Below are positions 46,158-55,584 of a DNA stretch of 64,000 bases, piece by piece; position 1 is the stretch's first letter, and each line of letters opens with the position of its first letter. Both the position numbers and the translations under genes were made by a program. The notes beneath the pieces were generated by a model, which did no database searches, was not told the origin of the DNA, and saw only the letters and a list, made by a program, of their open reading frames with translations. The stretch is from contig LR698958.1 in NCBI GenBank assembly GCA_902381685.1, forward strand, positions 869,672 to 933,671. The letters run 5' to 3'. The stretch comes from Lachnospiraceae bacterium. Its GTDB lineage: Bacteria; Bacillota; Clostridia; Lachnospirales; Lachnospiraceae.

Positions 46158-47618
46158 TTGGTAAATATTATAGTTGAATTATCCAAATATCTGATGATTA
46201 TCTGCATAGCAATCTACACATATCTTTGTTTTTCGGTATTTGGTTATGAAGATGAGTATAAAAAAAGAAAATTGCTGAGAAGGCAGAACAGGCTGATGTT
46301 TGCCATACACTTTATGGCGTATCTTGTACTGTATTTAAAAATGGACGAGGTAAAAGTAATTGCGTTCTATCTCATACAGATTGCTCTTCTTAGCGGAATT
46401 ATTTTGCTTTACACGAAAATCTATCCAAAGATTTCAAGGCTTGTCGTAAACAATATGTGCATGCTTCTGACGATTGGATTTATTATTCTGACAAGGCTTT
46501 CTTTTCAGAAGGCGATAAAGCAATGTATCATTGTAGCGGGTTCGGTTTTGCTCAGCCTTGTGATACCGGTTGCCATAAGAAAAATGAAAAAACTGGCAGA
46601 CTGGACATATCTGTATGCAGGAATAGGTTTATGCGCGCTGTTGCTTGTGCTTCTTTTGGCCAGTACGTCGGGAGGAGCTAAACTTGGTTTTACAATTGCG
46701 GGAATTGGTATTCAGCCTTCAGAGTTTGTAAAGATTTCTTTTGTGTTTTTTGTTGCCGGCAGGCTGCAAAAATCAACGGAATTTAAAGATGTTGTCGTGA
46801 CAACGATTATAGCGGCGATTCATGTTATTATTCTTGTTTTAAGTACAGACTTGGGAGCAGCGTTAATTTTATTTGTAGTTTATTTGATTATGCTGTATGT
46901 GGCGACAAGGCAGCCGCTGTACTTGATGGCAGGTGCTGCAGGCGGAGGCGTTGCAGCTGTGGCGGGCTATTTTCTGTTTAGTCATGTGCGCACCCGTGTT
47001 GCCGTCTGGAGGGGACCTGTCAGTCCGCAGACACCGGGCGGCCATCAGGTTGCACAGTCACTGTTTGCCATAGGTACGGGCAGTTGGTTTGGCATGGGAC
47101 TTATGCAGGGAGCGGCAGATAAAATACCGGTTGCAACGGAAGATTTTGTTTTTGCGGCAATTGCTGAAGAATTGGGATTGATTTTTGCTCTCTGTATGAT
47201 GCTGATTTGTGTGAGTTGTTATGTGATGTTTCTCAATATTGCCATGCAATTAAGAAATACATTTTATAAATTAGTGGCACTTGGACTTGGAACATGTTAC
47301 ATTTTTCAAATATTCCTCACAATCGGAGGAGGAACGAAGTTTATTCCATTGACGGGTGTTACACTTCCTCTTGTAAGTTACGGAGGAAGTTCTGTGTTGA
47401 GCACAATTATGATGTTTGCAATTATTCAGGGATTATATGTATTAAGGGAAGACGAGGAAGAAATCATTGAGAGAAAAAAGGAAAGACAGAAATCAAAAAA
47501 GCAGGCGTTTAACGGACGACGATATAATGATTCTGATGGACGACGATCTGGACGCCCGTCTCGAGCGGCTTCCGAGCAGCCAAGACGAAGAGCGGGGGCA
47601 AAGAAGACAACCCGCTAA
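46158..47618 (+). CDS. FtsW/RodA/SpoVE family peptidoglycan polymerase
   Basis: 486 aa, TTG start at 46158 (AGGTG upstream). SEDS glycosyltransferase with about ten to eleven helices. Signature segments are GIQPSEFVKISFVFF, STDLGAALILF and FIPLTGVTLPLVSYGGSSVLS. An extra N-terminal hydrophobic section (about 1-110) and a basic cytoplasmic tail (about 430-486, many R, K and S) are present. The following penicillin-binding protein gene overlaps this tail, the usual SEDS-bPBP pairing. Which of FtsW, RodA or SpoVE it is cannot be decided. Confidence 0.92.
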   Translation: MVNIIVELSKYLMIICIAIYTYLCFSVFGYEDEYKKRKLLRRQNRLMFAIHFMAYLVLYLKMDEVKVIAFYLIQIALLSGIILLYTKIYPKISRLVVNNMCMLLTIGFIILTRLSFQKAIKQCIIVAGSVLLSLVIPVAIRKMKKLADWTYLYAGIGLCALLLVLLLASTSGGAKLGFTIAGIGIQPSEFVKISFVFFVAGRLQKSTEFKDVVVTTIIAAIHVIILVLSTDLGAALILFVVYLIMLYVATRQPLYLMAGAAGGGVAAVAGYFLFSHVRTRVAVWRGPVSPQTPGGHQVAQSLFAIGTGSWFGMGLMQGAADKIPVATEDFVFAAIAEELGLIFALCMMLICVSCYVMFLNIAMQLRNTFYKLVALGLGTCYIFQIFLTIGGGTKFIPLTGVTLPLVSYGGSSVLSTIMMFAIIQGLYVLREDEEEIIERKKERQKSKKQAFNGRRYNDSDGRRSGRPSRAASEQPRRRAGAKKTTR

Positions 47619-49065
47619 AAAAACAACACCAAAAAAGGCGGTTGAGAAAAAGCCGAAAAAAAGCCGAAAAAAGGTTACAAATAAAGAATTTGCAAGAATC
47701 ACGTATTTGTTTGTCAGCCTGTTTCTTGTTTTAATGGGATATATTGTATATTTTAATGCAGTTAAGGCGAAAACTATTATTAACAGTCCTTATAATATGA
47801 GACAGGATATTTTTGCTGACAGGGTAATCCGTGGGAAAATTTTAGATAAAAATGGAGAGGTTCTTGCAAAGACAACAGTTGGCGAGGACAGAAAAGAGAC
47901 GAGGGAATATCCTTATGGGGACTTATATTCTCATGTTGTGGGATATGCTTCAAAAGGTAAGGCGGGATTGGAGTCAGTGGAAAATTTCAACCTCCTTACG
48001 TCAAACGCATTCGTTTTGGAAAAAATTATGAAAGAGTTCAAAGGAGAAAAGAACATAGGAGACAATGTGGTAACTACGCTTGATACGGATTTGCAGCAGG
48101 CGGCATATGATGCTTTGGGAGATAACAAAGGTGCGGTTGTTGTAATGGAGGCTGACACGGGGAAAATACTTTCCCTCGTATCAAAACCTACTTTTGATCC
48201 AAATTTTGTTGCGGAAAACTGGGCAGAGTTAAATCAGGATAAAGACAGTGCCATGTTAAATCGCGCCATGCAGGGAAAATATGCTCCGGGTTCTACTTTT
48301 AAAATCGTGACGGCTCTGGAATATATAAGAGAAAACAGTGATTACGATTCCTATCAGTATAAATGTACAAGTAAAATTGAGCATGAAGGAACGGTCATTC
48401 ACTGCAATAACAATAAAGTACATGGAATGGAAGATTTGAGAAGTTCTTTTGCAAATTCATGTAATACATCTTTCTCGAATATCGGTTTACAACTAGACAT
48501 TTTAAAATATAAAAAGACGGCAGAAGATTTACTGTTTAATAAGGGGTTGCCATCACCGCTTATGTATAGTGAAAGTAAATTTGTCTTATCACCAAAAGAT
48601 GCCTCTTCTGAGGTTATGATGACTGCCATGGGTCAGGGAAAAACGCAGGTAAGTCCATATCATATGGCGCTGATTACATCATCAATTGCAAACGGTGGAA
48701 AACTTATGAAACCATATTTGGTTGATAAAGTGGTAAATTATTCAGGAACAACAGTGACAAAAAATATGCCGGAAGAGTATGGAACACTTATGACAAGAGA
48801 AGAGGCCTCTCAACTGACGGAATATATGGAAGCGGTAGTAGAAGAGGGGACGGCAAAAACTCTCAGCGGTCAGGGGTATTCCGTAGCGGGAAAGACAGGA
48901 ACGGCAGAATACAGTGTAGACAAAGAAAAGGTACATTCATGGTTTGTCGGATTTACAAATGTGGAAAATCCGGAACTGGTTATCAGTGTTGTAGTGGAAG
49001 GCTCTGATGCAACAGGAACAAAGGCAGTAAATGTTGCAAAAAAAGTTTTTAACAGTTATTATTAG
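47527..49065 (+). CDS. Class B penicillin-binding protein (PBP2/SpoVD/FtsI-like transpeptidase)
   Basis: 512 aa from ATG 47527 (the open frame extends back to TTG 47467; no start has a clear RBS). A basic cytoplasmic tail and one membrane helix (about 58-78, YLFVSLFLVLMGYIVYF) are followed by a short dimerisation part. The transpeptidase domain has S256-T-F-K (YAPGSTFK), SCNTSF (SxN) and KTGTAEY. It cross-links peptidoglycan as partner of the overlapping SEDS protein. The 92-nt overlap of the two frames is unusual. Confidence 0.93.
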   Translation: MILMDDDLDARLERLPSSQDEERGQRRQPAKKTTPKKAVEKKPKKSRKKVTNKEFARITYLFVSLFLVLMGYIVYFNAVKAKTIINSPYNMRQDIFADRVIRGKILDKNGEVLAKTTVGEDRKETREYPYGDLYSHVVGYASKGKAGLESVENFNLLTSNAFVLEKIMKEFKGEKNIGDNVVTTLDTDLQQAAYDALGDNKGAVVVMEADTGKILSLVSKPTFDPNFVAENWAELNQDKDSAMLNRAMQGKYAPGSTFKIVTALEYIRENSDYDSYQYKCTSKIEHEGTVIHCNNNKVHGMEDLRSSFANSCNTSFSNIGLQLDILKYKKTAEDLLFNKGLPSPLMYSESKFVLSPKDASSEVMMTAMGQGKTQVSPYHMALITSSIANGGKLMKPYLVDKVVNYSGTTVTKNMPEEYGTLMTREEASQLTEYMEAVVEEGTAKTLSGQGYSVAGKTGTAEYSVDKEKVHSWFVGFTNVENPELVISVVVEGSDATGTKAVNVAKKVFNSYY

Positions 49066-49090
49066 TTAAAAGTCGAAAAGAAGGAATAAA

Positions 49091-49429
49091 ATGGAATTTT
49101 ATAAAAATTTATATGCCGGGGAGAGTCTGAAAGAAAAGTGGGAGAGTGTTGTAGAAAAATTAGAGATGGGAAAAGTACAGTTTAGTTGCTATCTGATCGT
49201 ACTTCCTAACAATCCGGTAAATCAATTGGAATGTTATGATTCTATTCTTCTCCTGCAAAAAAGATGGATTGAAAAACCGGCACTTGTTGTCGGTGTGGCG
49301 AGCAGTTATACAGAATCACTGGAAGTGATAAAAAAGATTACGGAAGATACATATCTTCGTTATGGTGATGCTGATTTAAGAAGATATATTTTGGAAACGC
49401 AGCAGGAATTTCAGGAAAGTAAAGTATAG
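49091..49429 (+). CDS. Conserved-looking hypothetical protein, 112 aa
   Basis: 112 aa, soluble, without signal or membrane segment. Predicted alternating helices and strands; it contains KVQFSCYLIVLPNNPVNQLE and a PALVVGVASSYTESLEVI segment. I do not recognise the family. RBS AAGGAATAAA precedes ATG 49091, and it is followed 8 bp later by the DUF2953 gene, so it probably belongs to that sporulation-linked unit. Confidence 0.65.
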   Translation: MEFYKNLYAGESLKEKWESVVEKLEMGKVQFSCYLIVLPNNPVNQLECYDSILLLQKRWIEKPALVVGVASSYTESLEVIKKITEDTYLRYGDADLRRYILETQQEFQESKV

Positions 49430-49437
49430 GTGTTTAA

Positions 49438-50313
49438 ATGTTACATATTTTATGTATACTATTAAAAATAATAGGAATATTGATTTTGGTCTTACTGGGA
49501 CTCATTGTTCTTATAGCGGGGATTATGCTGTTCGTACCGATTCACTATCGAATAGAGATGAAGGGAGAAGGTACTTTACAGTCTTTGGAAGTGAAAGTAA
49601 GATTTTCATGGCTGTTGCATCTTCTGTCAGGTTATGTGTCGTATGCGGATAAGAAGGCAGACTGGCAGGTGAGAACCGCATGGAAAAAGTGGAATGTACC
49701 GGTATCTGTACAGAAAAAAGAAGAAACAAAAAAGACAGAAGCAGAGCCTGAAAAAACGGCAGAAGTAACAGAACAGCCAAAACAGATTGAGTCAAAAGAA
49801 GACCGGAAAAAACTTCCCCCGCGGGAAGTGGTGGTCAAAAAAGAAAAGAAGCGAAAAAAAGTTTCACTTTTGGATAAACTGAAGAAAATCTTTCAAAAGA
49901 TAAAATATACAATACAAAATCTTTGTGGTAAGATAAAATTACTTTCTGAGAAAAAAGATAAAGTTTTGGAATTTCTGGAAGATGAACTGCATCGGACAGC
50001 ATGGGGGAAAACTAAGCAGGAAATAATACGGCTGTTAAAGTATTTAAGACCAAAAAAAATCAAAGGAAGAGTCCGCTTCGGCTTTTCGGATCCTTATCTG
50101 ACGGGAAAAGCATTGGCAATACTTAGCATGTGGTATCCTTTTTATGCGAATATGCTTTCGATTGCGCCGGATTTTGAGAAGGCTGTTTTGGAAGGAAACA
50201 TAAGTGTCAAAGGGTACATTAGAGGAGTATATTTCCTGATTCCGGTTTTTAATATCATACGAAGCAAAGAAATCAGACAGACATATAAACATATACGGGC
50301 ATTTCAACTATAA
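49438..50313 (+). CDS. DUF2953 domain protein (YtfI-like)
   Basis: 291 aa. There is an N-terminal membrane helix (about 5-33), a short conserved beta segment, a long K/E-rich low-complexity linker (about 82-150) and a conserved C-terminal domain with VRFGFSDPYLTGKALAILSMWYPFYA. It is adjacent to a GerW-like gene, as in the B. subtilis ytfI-ytfJ pair, which supports a spore-germination or sporulation link. Molecular function is unknown. Confidence 0.83.
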   Translation: MLHILCILLKIIGILILVLLGLIVLIAGIMLFVPIHYRIEMKGEGTLQSLEVKVRFSWLLHLLSGYVSYADKKADWQVRTAWKKWNVPVSVQKKEETKKTEAEPEKTAEVTEQPKQIESKEDRKKLPPREVVVKKEKKRKKVSLLDKLKKIFQKIKYTIQNLCGKIKLLSEKKDKVLEFLEDELHRTAWGKTKQEIIRLLKYLRPKKIKGRVRFGFSDPYLTGKALAILSMWYPFYANMLSIAPDFEKAVLEGNISVKGYIRGVYFLIPVFNIIRSKEIRQTYKHIRAFQL

Positions 50314-50336
50314 ACAAAATGAATGGAGGAATTCAA

Positions 50337-50738
50337 ATGGCAGAGAACAATTTAAAAAATACGGTGGAATCTCTTTTTAAAGGAATGGACAGCGTAGTTT
50401 CATCAAAGACAGTAGTGGGGGAAGCAATTCATATCGGTGAAACAATTATTTTACCTTTAGTGGACGTATCGTTTGCAGTAGGTGCGGGTGCTTTTGAACA
50501 GGATAAGAAGAATAAAGGTGCAGGCGGACTTGGAGGAAAAATGACACCAAGTGCGGTTCTTGTTATTCAGGACGGAAAGACAAAACTGGTAAATATAAGA
50601 AATCAGGACACAATTACAAAAATTTTGGATATGGTTCCTGATGTGGTAGAAAGATTTAGCAATCAGAATAAGGAAAAAAAGATGACAGAGGACGATGTGG
50701 CCGAGATATTAGACGGAAAATCAGAGAAGGAGTCATAA
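50337..50738 (+). CDS. GerW family sporulation protein (YtfJ)
   Basis: 133 aa from ATG 50337, fixed by GGAGG (50325-50329) downstream of the alternative ATG 50319. The product has the conserved ESLFKGMDSVVSSKTVVGEAI start and the glycine-rich AVGAGAF...GAGGLGGKMTPSAVLVI core. In B. subtilis GerW is required for normal L-alanine germination. It forms a pair with the preceding DUF2953 gene. Confidence 0.9.
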   Translation: MAENNLKNTVESLFKGMDSVVSSKTVVGEAIHIGETIILPLVDVSFAVGAGAFEQDKKNKGAGGLGGKMTPSAVLVIQDGKTKLVNIRNQDTITKILDMVPDVVERFSNQNKEKKMTEDDVAEILDGKSEKES

Positions 50739-50788
50739 AACGAAAATTTTTGCATAGAATGGAATAAAGATGTAGTTGGAAGTGGAAG

Positions 50789-50935
50789 ATGAAGAGGGTA
50801 ATTGGATTTGCGCTGTTTTGGGTAGCGGTCGGCATGCTGATATCCATGTTTATTTCCAGTACATTTTTAAAGGTGACAGTTATTATTATCTGTTTCCTGT
50901 TAGGATATATATTGTTTTGCTGTGACGGAAAATAG
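50789..50935 (+). CDS. Small two-span membrane protein, 48 aa
   Basis: ATG 50789 to TAG 50933-50935, with GGAAG just upstream. It has two hydrophobic segments (about 5-23 and 28-44, ending YILFCCDGK) joined by a short polar turn. No family is recognised. It sits between gerW and a terminator on the same strand. Confidence 0.55.
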   Translation: MKRVIGFALFWVAVGMLISMFISSTFLKVTVIIICFLLGYILFCCDGK

Positions 50936-50942
50936 CAATAAA

Positions 50943-50975
50943 AAAACGAGGTGATATGAAATCATCTCGTTTTAT
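50943..50975. terminator. Bidirectional terminator between gerW side and rpmB
   Basis: AAAACGAGGTGAT / ATCATCTCGTTTT stem (one G-T pair), loop ATGAA; serves genes converging from both sides. Confidence 0.8.
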
Positions 50976-50986
50976 CATGTGTAAAA

Positions 50987-51172
50987 TTAAGCACGTTCAA
51001 CTCTTCCTGATTTTAAGCAAGAAGTACATACGTACATTTTTTTAGAACCACCTTCAGTTTTAACTCTTACTGATTTTACATTAGATTTCCACATTTTTGG
51101 TGTTTTTCTATGAGAGTGACTTACGTTGTTTCCAAAATGAGCACCCTTTTCACAAATAGCACATTTAGCCAT
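50987..51172 (-). CDS. rpmB: 50S ribosomal protein L28
   Basis: 61 aa from the minus ATG at 51172 (GGAGG upstream); the open frame reads further back, but MAKCAICEKG is the canonical L28 start. Conserved features include the CxxC of MAKCAIC and YVCTSCLKSGRVERA, a probable zinc pair set, and VSHSHRKTPKMWKSN. It is divergent from yloU, the arrangement also seen in Bacillus. Confidence 0.96.
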   Translation of the reverse strand: MAKCAICEKGAHFGNNVSHSHRKTPKMWKSNVKSVRVKTEGGSKKMYVCTSCLKSGRVERA

Positions 51173-51224
51173 GATTGCACCTCCTAACGATATTAATAGC
51201 CATAATAGACTCACAACACTAAGT

Positions 51225-51253
51225 ATTTTAGCAGAAAAGTAGAAAATATGCAA
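51225..51253 (-). promoter_or_regulatory. Promoter of rpmB
   Basis: Minus strand TTGCAT (51253-51248), 17-bp spacer ending TGC, TAAAAT (51230-51225). Confidence 0.7.
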
Positions 51254-51290
51254 GAGTTTATTTTCCTCTTATTTAACTTTTCGGAAAATG

Positions 51291-51319
51291 TTGTAAAAAA
51301 CACGGAAACAGAGTATAAT
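51291..51319 (+). promoter_or_regulatory. Promoter of the Asp23-DAK2 pair
   Basis: TTGTAA (51291-51296), 17-bp spacer, TATAAT (51314-51319), divergent from the rpmB promoter. Confidence 0.75.
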
Positions 51320-51366
51320 ACAAATGTTAAATACGATTAAATCCAGAATGAATTGGAGGTATAGAT

Positions 51367-51726
51367 ATGAAAGGTAGTATGAGTACAGACTTTGGAATTA
51401 TTACAATTGACCCTGAAGTAATTGCTAAATATGCAGGCTCTGTTGCTGTGGAATGTTTTGGAATTGTTGGAATGGCAGCAGTGAATATGAAAGATGGTCT
51501 TGTCAGATTGTTAAAGAAAGAAAGCCTGACGCACGGAATTCAGGTATATATTTCAGAAGACAATAAAATTACGCTGGATTTCCATGTGATTGTTTCTTAC
51601 GGTGTCAGTATTTCGGCTGTTACGGAAAACTTAATCAGTAATGTGAAATATAAAGTAGAAGAATTTACAGGTATGTCAGTAGATAAAATTAACATCTACA
51701 TCGAGGGCGTAAGGGTAATCGATTAG
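51367..51726 (+). CDS. Asp23/Gls24 family protein (YloU-like)
   Basis: 119 aa. It has the Asp23 domain with ITIDPEVIAKYAGSVAVECFGIVGMA at the start and the VKYKVEEFTGMSVDKINIYIEGVRV end. Function is uncertain; family members are linked to envelope stress. The gene lies 18 bp before the YloV-like gene, the conserved yloU-yloV order. GGAGG precedes ATG 51367. Confidence 0.9.
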   Translation: MKGSMSTDFGIITIDPEVIAKYAGSVAVECFGIVGMAAVNMKDGLVRLLKKESLTHGIQVYISEDNKITLDFHVIVSYGVSISAVTENLISNVKYKVEEFTGMSVDKINIYIEGVRVID

Positions 51727-51744
51727 TTTAAGGAGGATTTTGTT

Positions 51745-53403
51745 GTGGCAACAAAAACAATAAATGCAGAAGTGCTTGCCAAGATGTTTTTGGCGGGTGC
51801 AGGTAACATAGAGGCGAAAAAAGAATTTATCAATGAATTGAACGTATTTCCGGTTCCTGATGGTGATACGGGTACAAATATGTCCCTGACCATTATGGCA
51901 GCGGCGAAGGAAGTGACGGCGATTGAACAGTTTGATATGGCATCACTGGCAAAAGCAATTTCTTCAGGTTCTCTTCGCGGGGCAAGAGGAAACTCAGGTG
52001 TTATTTTATCCCAGTTGTTCAGAGGATTTACAAAAGGGATTAAAGAACATAAAGAAGTGGATACGGTTATTTTAGCGAAAGCCTGTATGAAAGCGAAGGA
52101 TACAGCGTACAAAGCGGTTATGAAACCTAAAGAGGGAACAATTTTAACCGTGGCAAGGGGAATTGCAGAGAAAGCTGTTGAATTGGCTGAGACAACAGAT
52201 GATTTGGAAATTTTTATTCCGCAGGTAATTGAACATGCAGAATATGTTCTCTCACAGACACCTGATATGTTACCGGTATTAAAAGAGGCAGGAGTTGTGG
52301 ATTCCGGCGGACAGGGATTGCTTGAAGTGCTAAAAGGTGCATATGATGCGTTTTTAGGCAAAGAGATAGATTACAGTAAGATTGCTCCAAGTACAGGTAA
52401 AGCAACTTTAAAAGTGAGCAATGATGTGCCGGCTGATATTAAATTCGGTTATTGTACAGAATTTATTATTATGACTGAAAAAGAATTTACGGAGAAAGAT
52501 GAAAGAGAATTTAAAGCATATTTGGAATCTATCGGAGATTCTATAGTATGTGTTGCAGATGAGGAAATTGTAAAAATACATGTGCATACAAATGATCCGG
52601 GACTTGCTATTCAGAAAGCGTTAACTTTTGGTCAGTTATCGAGAATGAAAATCGACAATATGCGTGAAGAGCATCAGGAAAAATTAATCCGCGATGCAGA
52701 GAAACTTGCTTTGGAGCAGGCGAAGAAAAAGGAAGAACCTAGAAAAGAAATGGGATTTATAGCCGTTTCTATAGGGGAAGGATTAAATGAAATTTTCAGA
52801 GAATTAGGCGCAGATTATATTATCGAAGGCGGACAGACAATGAATCCGAGTACGGAGGATATGCTTGCGGCAATCGATGCGGTAAATGCTGAACATATAT
52901 TTATTTTACCAAACAATAAAAATATTATTATGGCGGCAAATCAGGCGCAGTCTTTAACAAAGGATAAGGACATTATTGTTATTCCGACGAAGACGGTTCC
53001 TCAGGGAATTACGGCAATTATCAACTATATGCCGGAGGCAGATGCGAAGACAAATGAAGAGACAATGCTTGAGGAAATCAAAAACGTGAAGACAGGTCAG
53101 GTGACTTATGCGGTCAGAGATACTCACATTGATGACAAAGAAATCCATGAGGGAGACATTATGGGTATCGGTGATACAGGCATTCTTTCTGTTGGAACAT
53201 CTGTAGAGGAAACGACAAAAGATATGCTTGCACAGTTGGTTGACGAAGATTCAGAACTCATTAGTTTATACTTTGGCCAGGAAGTTTCGGAGGAAGAAGC
53301 AGAGCGACTTTCGGCAGAGATTGAGGAGTTGTATCCAGACGCAGATGTGGATACACATTTCGGTGGACAACCGATTTACTACTATGTGCTTGCAGTAGAA
53401 TAA
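51745..53403 (+). CDS. DAK2/DhaL domain protein (YloV/FakA-like fatty acid kinase)
   Basis: 552 aa, GTG start at 51745 after AAGGAGG. The N-terminal DAK2 nucleotide-binding domain (about 8-200) has NELNVFPVPDGDTGTNMSLTI (Mg-binding Asp residues) and GSLRGARGNSGVILSQ. A middle domain and a C-terminal DegV-like-binding region ending GGQPIYYYVLAVE follow. Homologues phosphorylate fatty acids bound to FakB. No fakB gene is visible nearby. Confidence 0.9.
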   Translation: MATKTINAEVLAKMFLAGAGNIEAKKEFINELNVFPVPDGDTGTNMSLTIMAAAKEVTAIEQFDMASLAKAISSGSLRGARGNSGVILSQLFRGFTKGIKEHKEVDTVILAKACMKAKDTAYKAVMKPKEGTILTVARGIAEKAVELAETTDDLEIFIPQVIEHAEYVLSQTPDMLPVLKEAGVVDSGGQGLLEVLKGAYDAFLGKEIDYSKIAPSTGKATLKVSNDVPADIKFGYCTEFIIMTEKEFTEKDEREFKAYLESIGDSIVCVADEEIVKIHVHTNDPGLAIQKALTFGQLSRMKIDNMREEHQEKLIRDAEKLALEQAKKKEEPRKEMGFIAVSIGEGLNEIFRELGADYIIEGGQTMNPSTEDMLAAIDAVNAEHIFILPNNKNIIMAANQAQSLTKDKDIIVIPTKTVPQGITAIINYMPEADAKTNEETMLEEIKNVKTGQVTYAVRDTHIDDKEIHEGDIMGIGDTGILSVGTSVEETTKDMLAQLVDEDSELISLYFGQEVSEEEAERLSAEIEELYPDADVDTHFGGQPIYYYVLAVE

Positions 53404-53424
53404 AAATGATGTAAAATCTAAAAG

Positions 53425-53452
53425 AAAAGCGATTCTTCGGAGTCGCTTTTTC
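53425..53452 (+). terminator. Terminator before recG
   Basis: Eleven-base-pair stem AAAAGCGATTC / GAGTCGCTTTT (one G-T pair), TTCG tetraloop, U-run. Confidence 0.85.
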
Positions 53453-53464
53453 TATATCAGAAGA

Positions 53465-55537
53465 ATGGAAAAAACTATGAATGAATTATCGAATATTTCA
53501 GAATTAAAAGGTGTAGGAGAAAAAACAGAAAAGTTATTTTATAAATTAGGTATTTTTACCGTGGGAGATTTGATTCGGTATTTTCCAAGAACATATGATG
53601 TATATGAGAAACCGGTGGAAATATCGGAAGTGGAAGAGGGAAGAACGGTTACGGTCACGGGGACGATTTGGGGAGTGGTTCAGGTTACGGGAACTCGTGC
53701 GATGCAAATAACAACGCTGACTTTAAAAGACATTTCCGGAACTTTGAAAGTGATTTGGTTTCGTATGCCTTTTTTGAAAAATACACTGCGTTCCGGCAGC
53801 GTTATCACTTTGCGGGGTAAGGTGACGAAACGAAAAAGAGTATTGACTATGGAGCAGCCGGAAATTTTTTATCCGAGCAGTAAATATCAGGAGAAGGAAA
53901 ACACACTTCAGCCGGTATATCCTCTGACGGCGGGAATAACAAATCATATGATTGCCAAGATGGAGCAGCAGGCTTTAGAAAATTTGGATTTAAAGAAAGA
54001 AATACTGCCGGCAGAAATCAGACTGCGGTATCATTTGGCAGAATATAACTATGCGGTAAGGGGAATACATTTTCCAAAGAATAAAGAAGAATATTACTAT
54101 GCAAGGGAAAGGCTTGTGTTTGAGGAGTTTTTGCTGTTCATTTTATCTTTGAGACAATTAAAAGAGAAAAAAGAGAGAATGCAGAACACGTTTTCTTTTG
54201 TAATGCCAAAGGAGATAGAAGAATTTCTGGATCAACTGCCATATGAACTGACGAATGCGCAGAAGAAAGTTTGGGAGGAGATCAAGCGGGATATAACCGG
54301 AGAAAAAGTCATGACAAGACTTGTACAGGGAGATGTAGGTTCAGGGAAAACGATTATCGCGTTACTCGGATTGATGCTTGTAGGACTGAATGGGTATCAG
54401 GGGGCAATGATGGCGCCGACGGAAGTGTTGGCAAAACAACATTACCACTCTATCCGCGAGATGCTTGACAAGTATCATATTCCTCTAAAAGTGGAGTTAC
54501 TTACCGGTTCGATGGCGGCAAAAGAGAAAAGAATTGCATATGAAAAAATAGGAACAGGTGAAGCGGACCTTATAGTAGGAACACATGCCCTCATTCAGGA
54601 AAAAGTAGAATATAAAAATTTGGCTTTGGTCATTACGGACGAACAGCACCGGTTTGGTGTAAAACAGAGGGAAAAATTGTCGGAAAAAGGAAATACTCCT
54701 CATATTCTTGTTATGAGTGCGACGCCTATACCGAGAACGCTGGCGATTATTTTATATGGTGACTTGGACATTTCTGTTATTGATGAACTTCCGGCGAATC
54801 GACTTCCGATAAAAAACTGTGTTGTAGATACGTCTTATCGGAAAACGGCATATGAGTTTATGAAAAAACAAATCGGACAGGGAAGACAGTGTTATGTCAT
54901 TTGTCCAATGGTAGAAGAAAGTGAGACGTTAGAAGCAGAAAACGTAACAGACTATGCCAAAGCATTGCAAGAAGAATTGGGAGAGCAAATTCATGTACAA
55001 TATCTGCATGGCAAGATGAAGCAGGCACAAAAAGATGAGATTATGGAAAGATTTGCCCGAAATGATGTGCAGGTACTTGTTTCCACAACTGTAATTGAAG
55101 TTGGTATTAATGTCCCGAATTCTACCATAATGATGATTGAAAATGCAGAGAGATTCGGTTTAGCCCAGTTACATCAGTTGAGAGGACGCGTAGGAAGAGG
55201 GGAACACCAATCCTACTGTATTTTTATGACGGGAACAAAATCGAAAGAAACAAAGAAACGATTGGAAATATTAAATAAATCTAATGATGGATTTAAAATT
55301 GCAGGGGAAGATTTAAAATTGCGCGGCCCTGGAGATTTGTTTGGAATACGGCAAAGCGGAATTTTGGATTTCAAACTTGCAGATGTATTTCAGGACGCAA
55401 AAACGCTGCAAAATGCAAACGAGGCAGCAAATCAACTGCTTGAGGACGATCCGGATTTAGAGAGAGAAGAAAATGAAAATTTAAGAAAATATTTGCAGAA
55501 ATATATGCGTGATATATTGTTGGAAACAACTCTTTAA
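53465..55537 (+). CDS. recG: ATP-dependent DNA helicase RecG
   Basis: 690 aa, standard length. An N-terminal wedge/OB domain (about 60-150) binds branched DNA. The superfamily 2 motor has Walker A VQGDVGSGKT, DEQHRFG (DExH box), MSATPIPRTL, and the C-terminal QLRGRVGRG and GPGDLFG (TRG) motifs. It remodels stalled forks and Holliday junctions. The start at ATG 53465 or 53477 cannot be separated; there is only a weak RBS. Confidence 0.96.
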   Translation: MEKTMNELSNISELKGVGEKTEKLFYKLGIFTVGDLIRYFPRTYDVYEKPVEISEVEEGRTVTVTGTIWGVVQVTGTRAMQITTLTLKDISGTLKVIWFRMPFLKNTLRSGSVITLRGKVTKRKRVLTMEQPEIFYPSSKYQEKENTLQPVYPLTAGITNHMIAKMEQQALENLDLKKEILPAEIRLRYHLAEYNYAVRGIHFPKNKEEYYYARERLVFEEFLLFILSLRQLKEKKERMQNTFSFVMPKEIEEFLDQLPYELTNAQKKVWEEIKRDITGEKVMTRLVQGDVGSGKTIIALLGLMLVGLNGYQGAMMAPTEVLAKQHYHSIREMLDKYHIPLKVELLTGSMAAKEKRIAYEKIGTGEADLIVGTHALIQEKVEYKNLALVITDEQHRFGVKQREKLSEKGNTPHILVMSATPIPRTLAIILYGDLDISVIDELPANRLPIKNCVVDTSYRKTAYEFMKKQIGQGRQCYVICPMVEESETLEAENVTDYAKALQEELGEQIHVQYLHGKMKQAQKDEIMERFARNDVQVLVSTTVIEVGINVPNSTIMMIENAERFGLAQLHQLRGRVGRGEHQSYCIFMTGTKSKETKKRLEILNKSNDGFKIAGEDLKLRGPGDLFGIRQSGILDFKLADVFQDAKTLQNANEAANQLLEDDPDLEREENENLRKYLQKYMRDILLETTL

Positions 55538-55543
55538 TAAGAT

Positions 55544-55582
55544 GGGGAAATAGGCGAAAGGTTGCAGGCTATTTCCCTTTTT
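55544..55582 (+). terminator. Terminator of recG
   Basis: GGGGAAATAG / CTATTTCCC stem with a 15-nt loop and a TTTTT run. Confidence 0.8.
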
Positions 55583-55584
55583 AA

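Noticed and set aside
51723..52361. 212-codon minus-strand frame opposite the DAK2 gene
   Set aside because: Antisense to a conserved gene; no RBS and Ser/Ala-biased composition from the codon use of the real gene.
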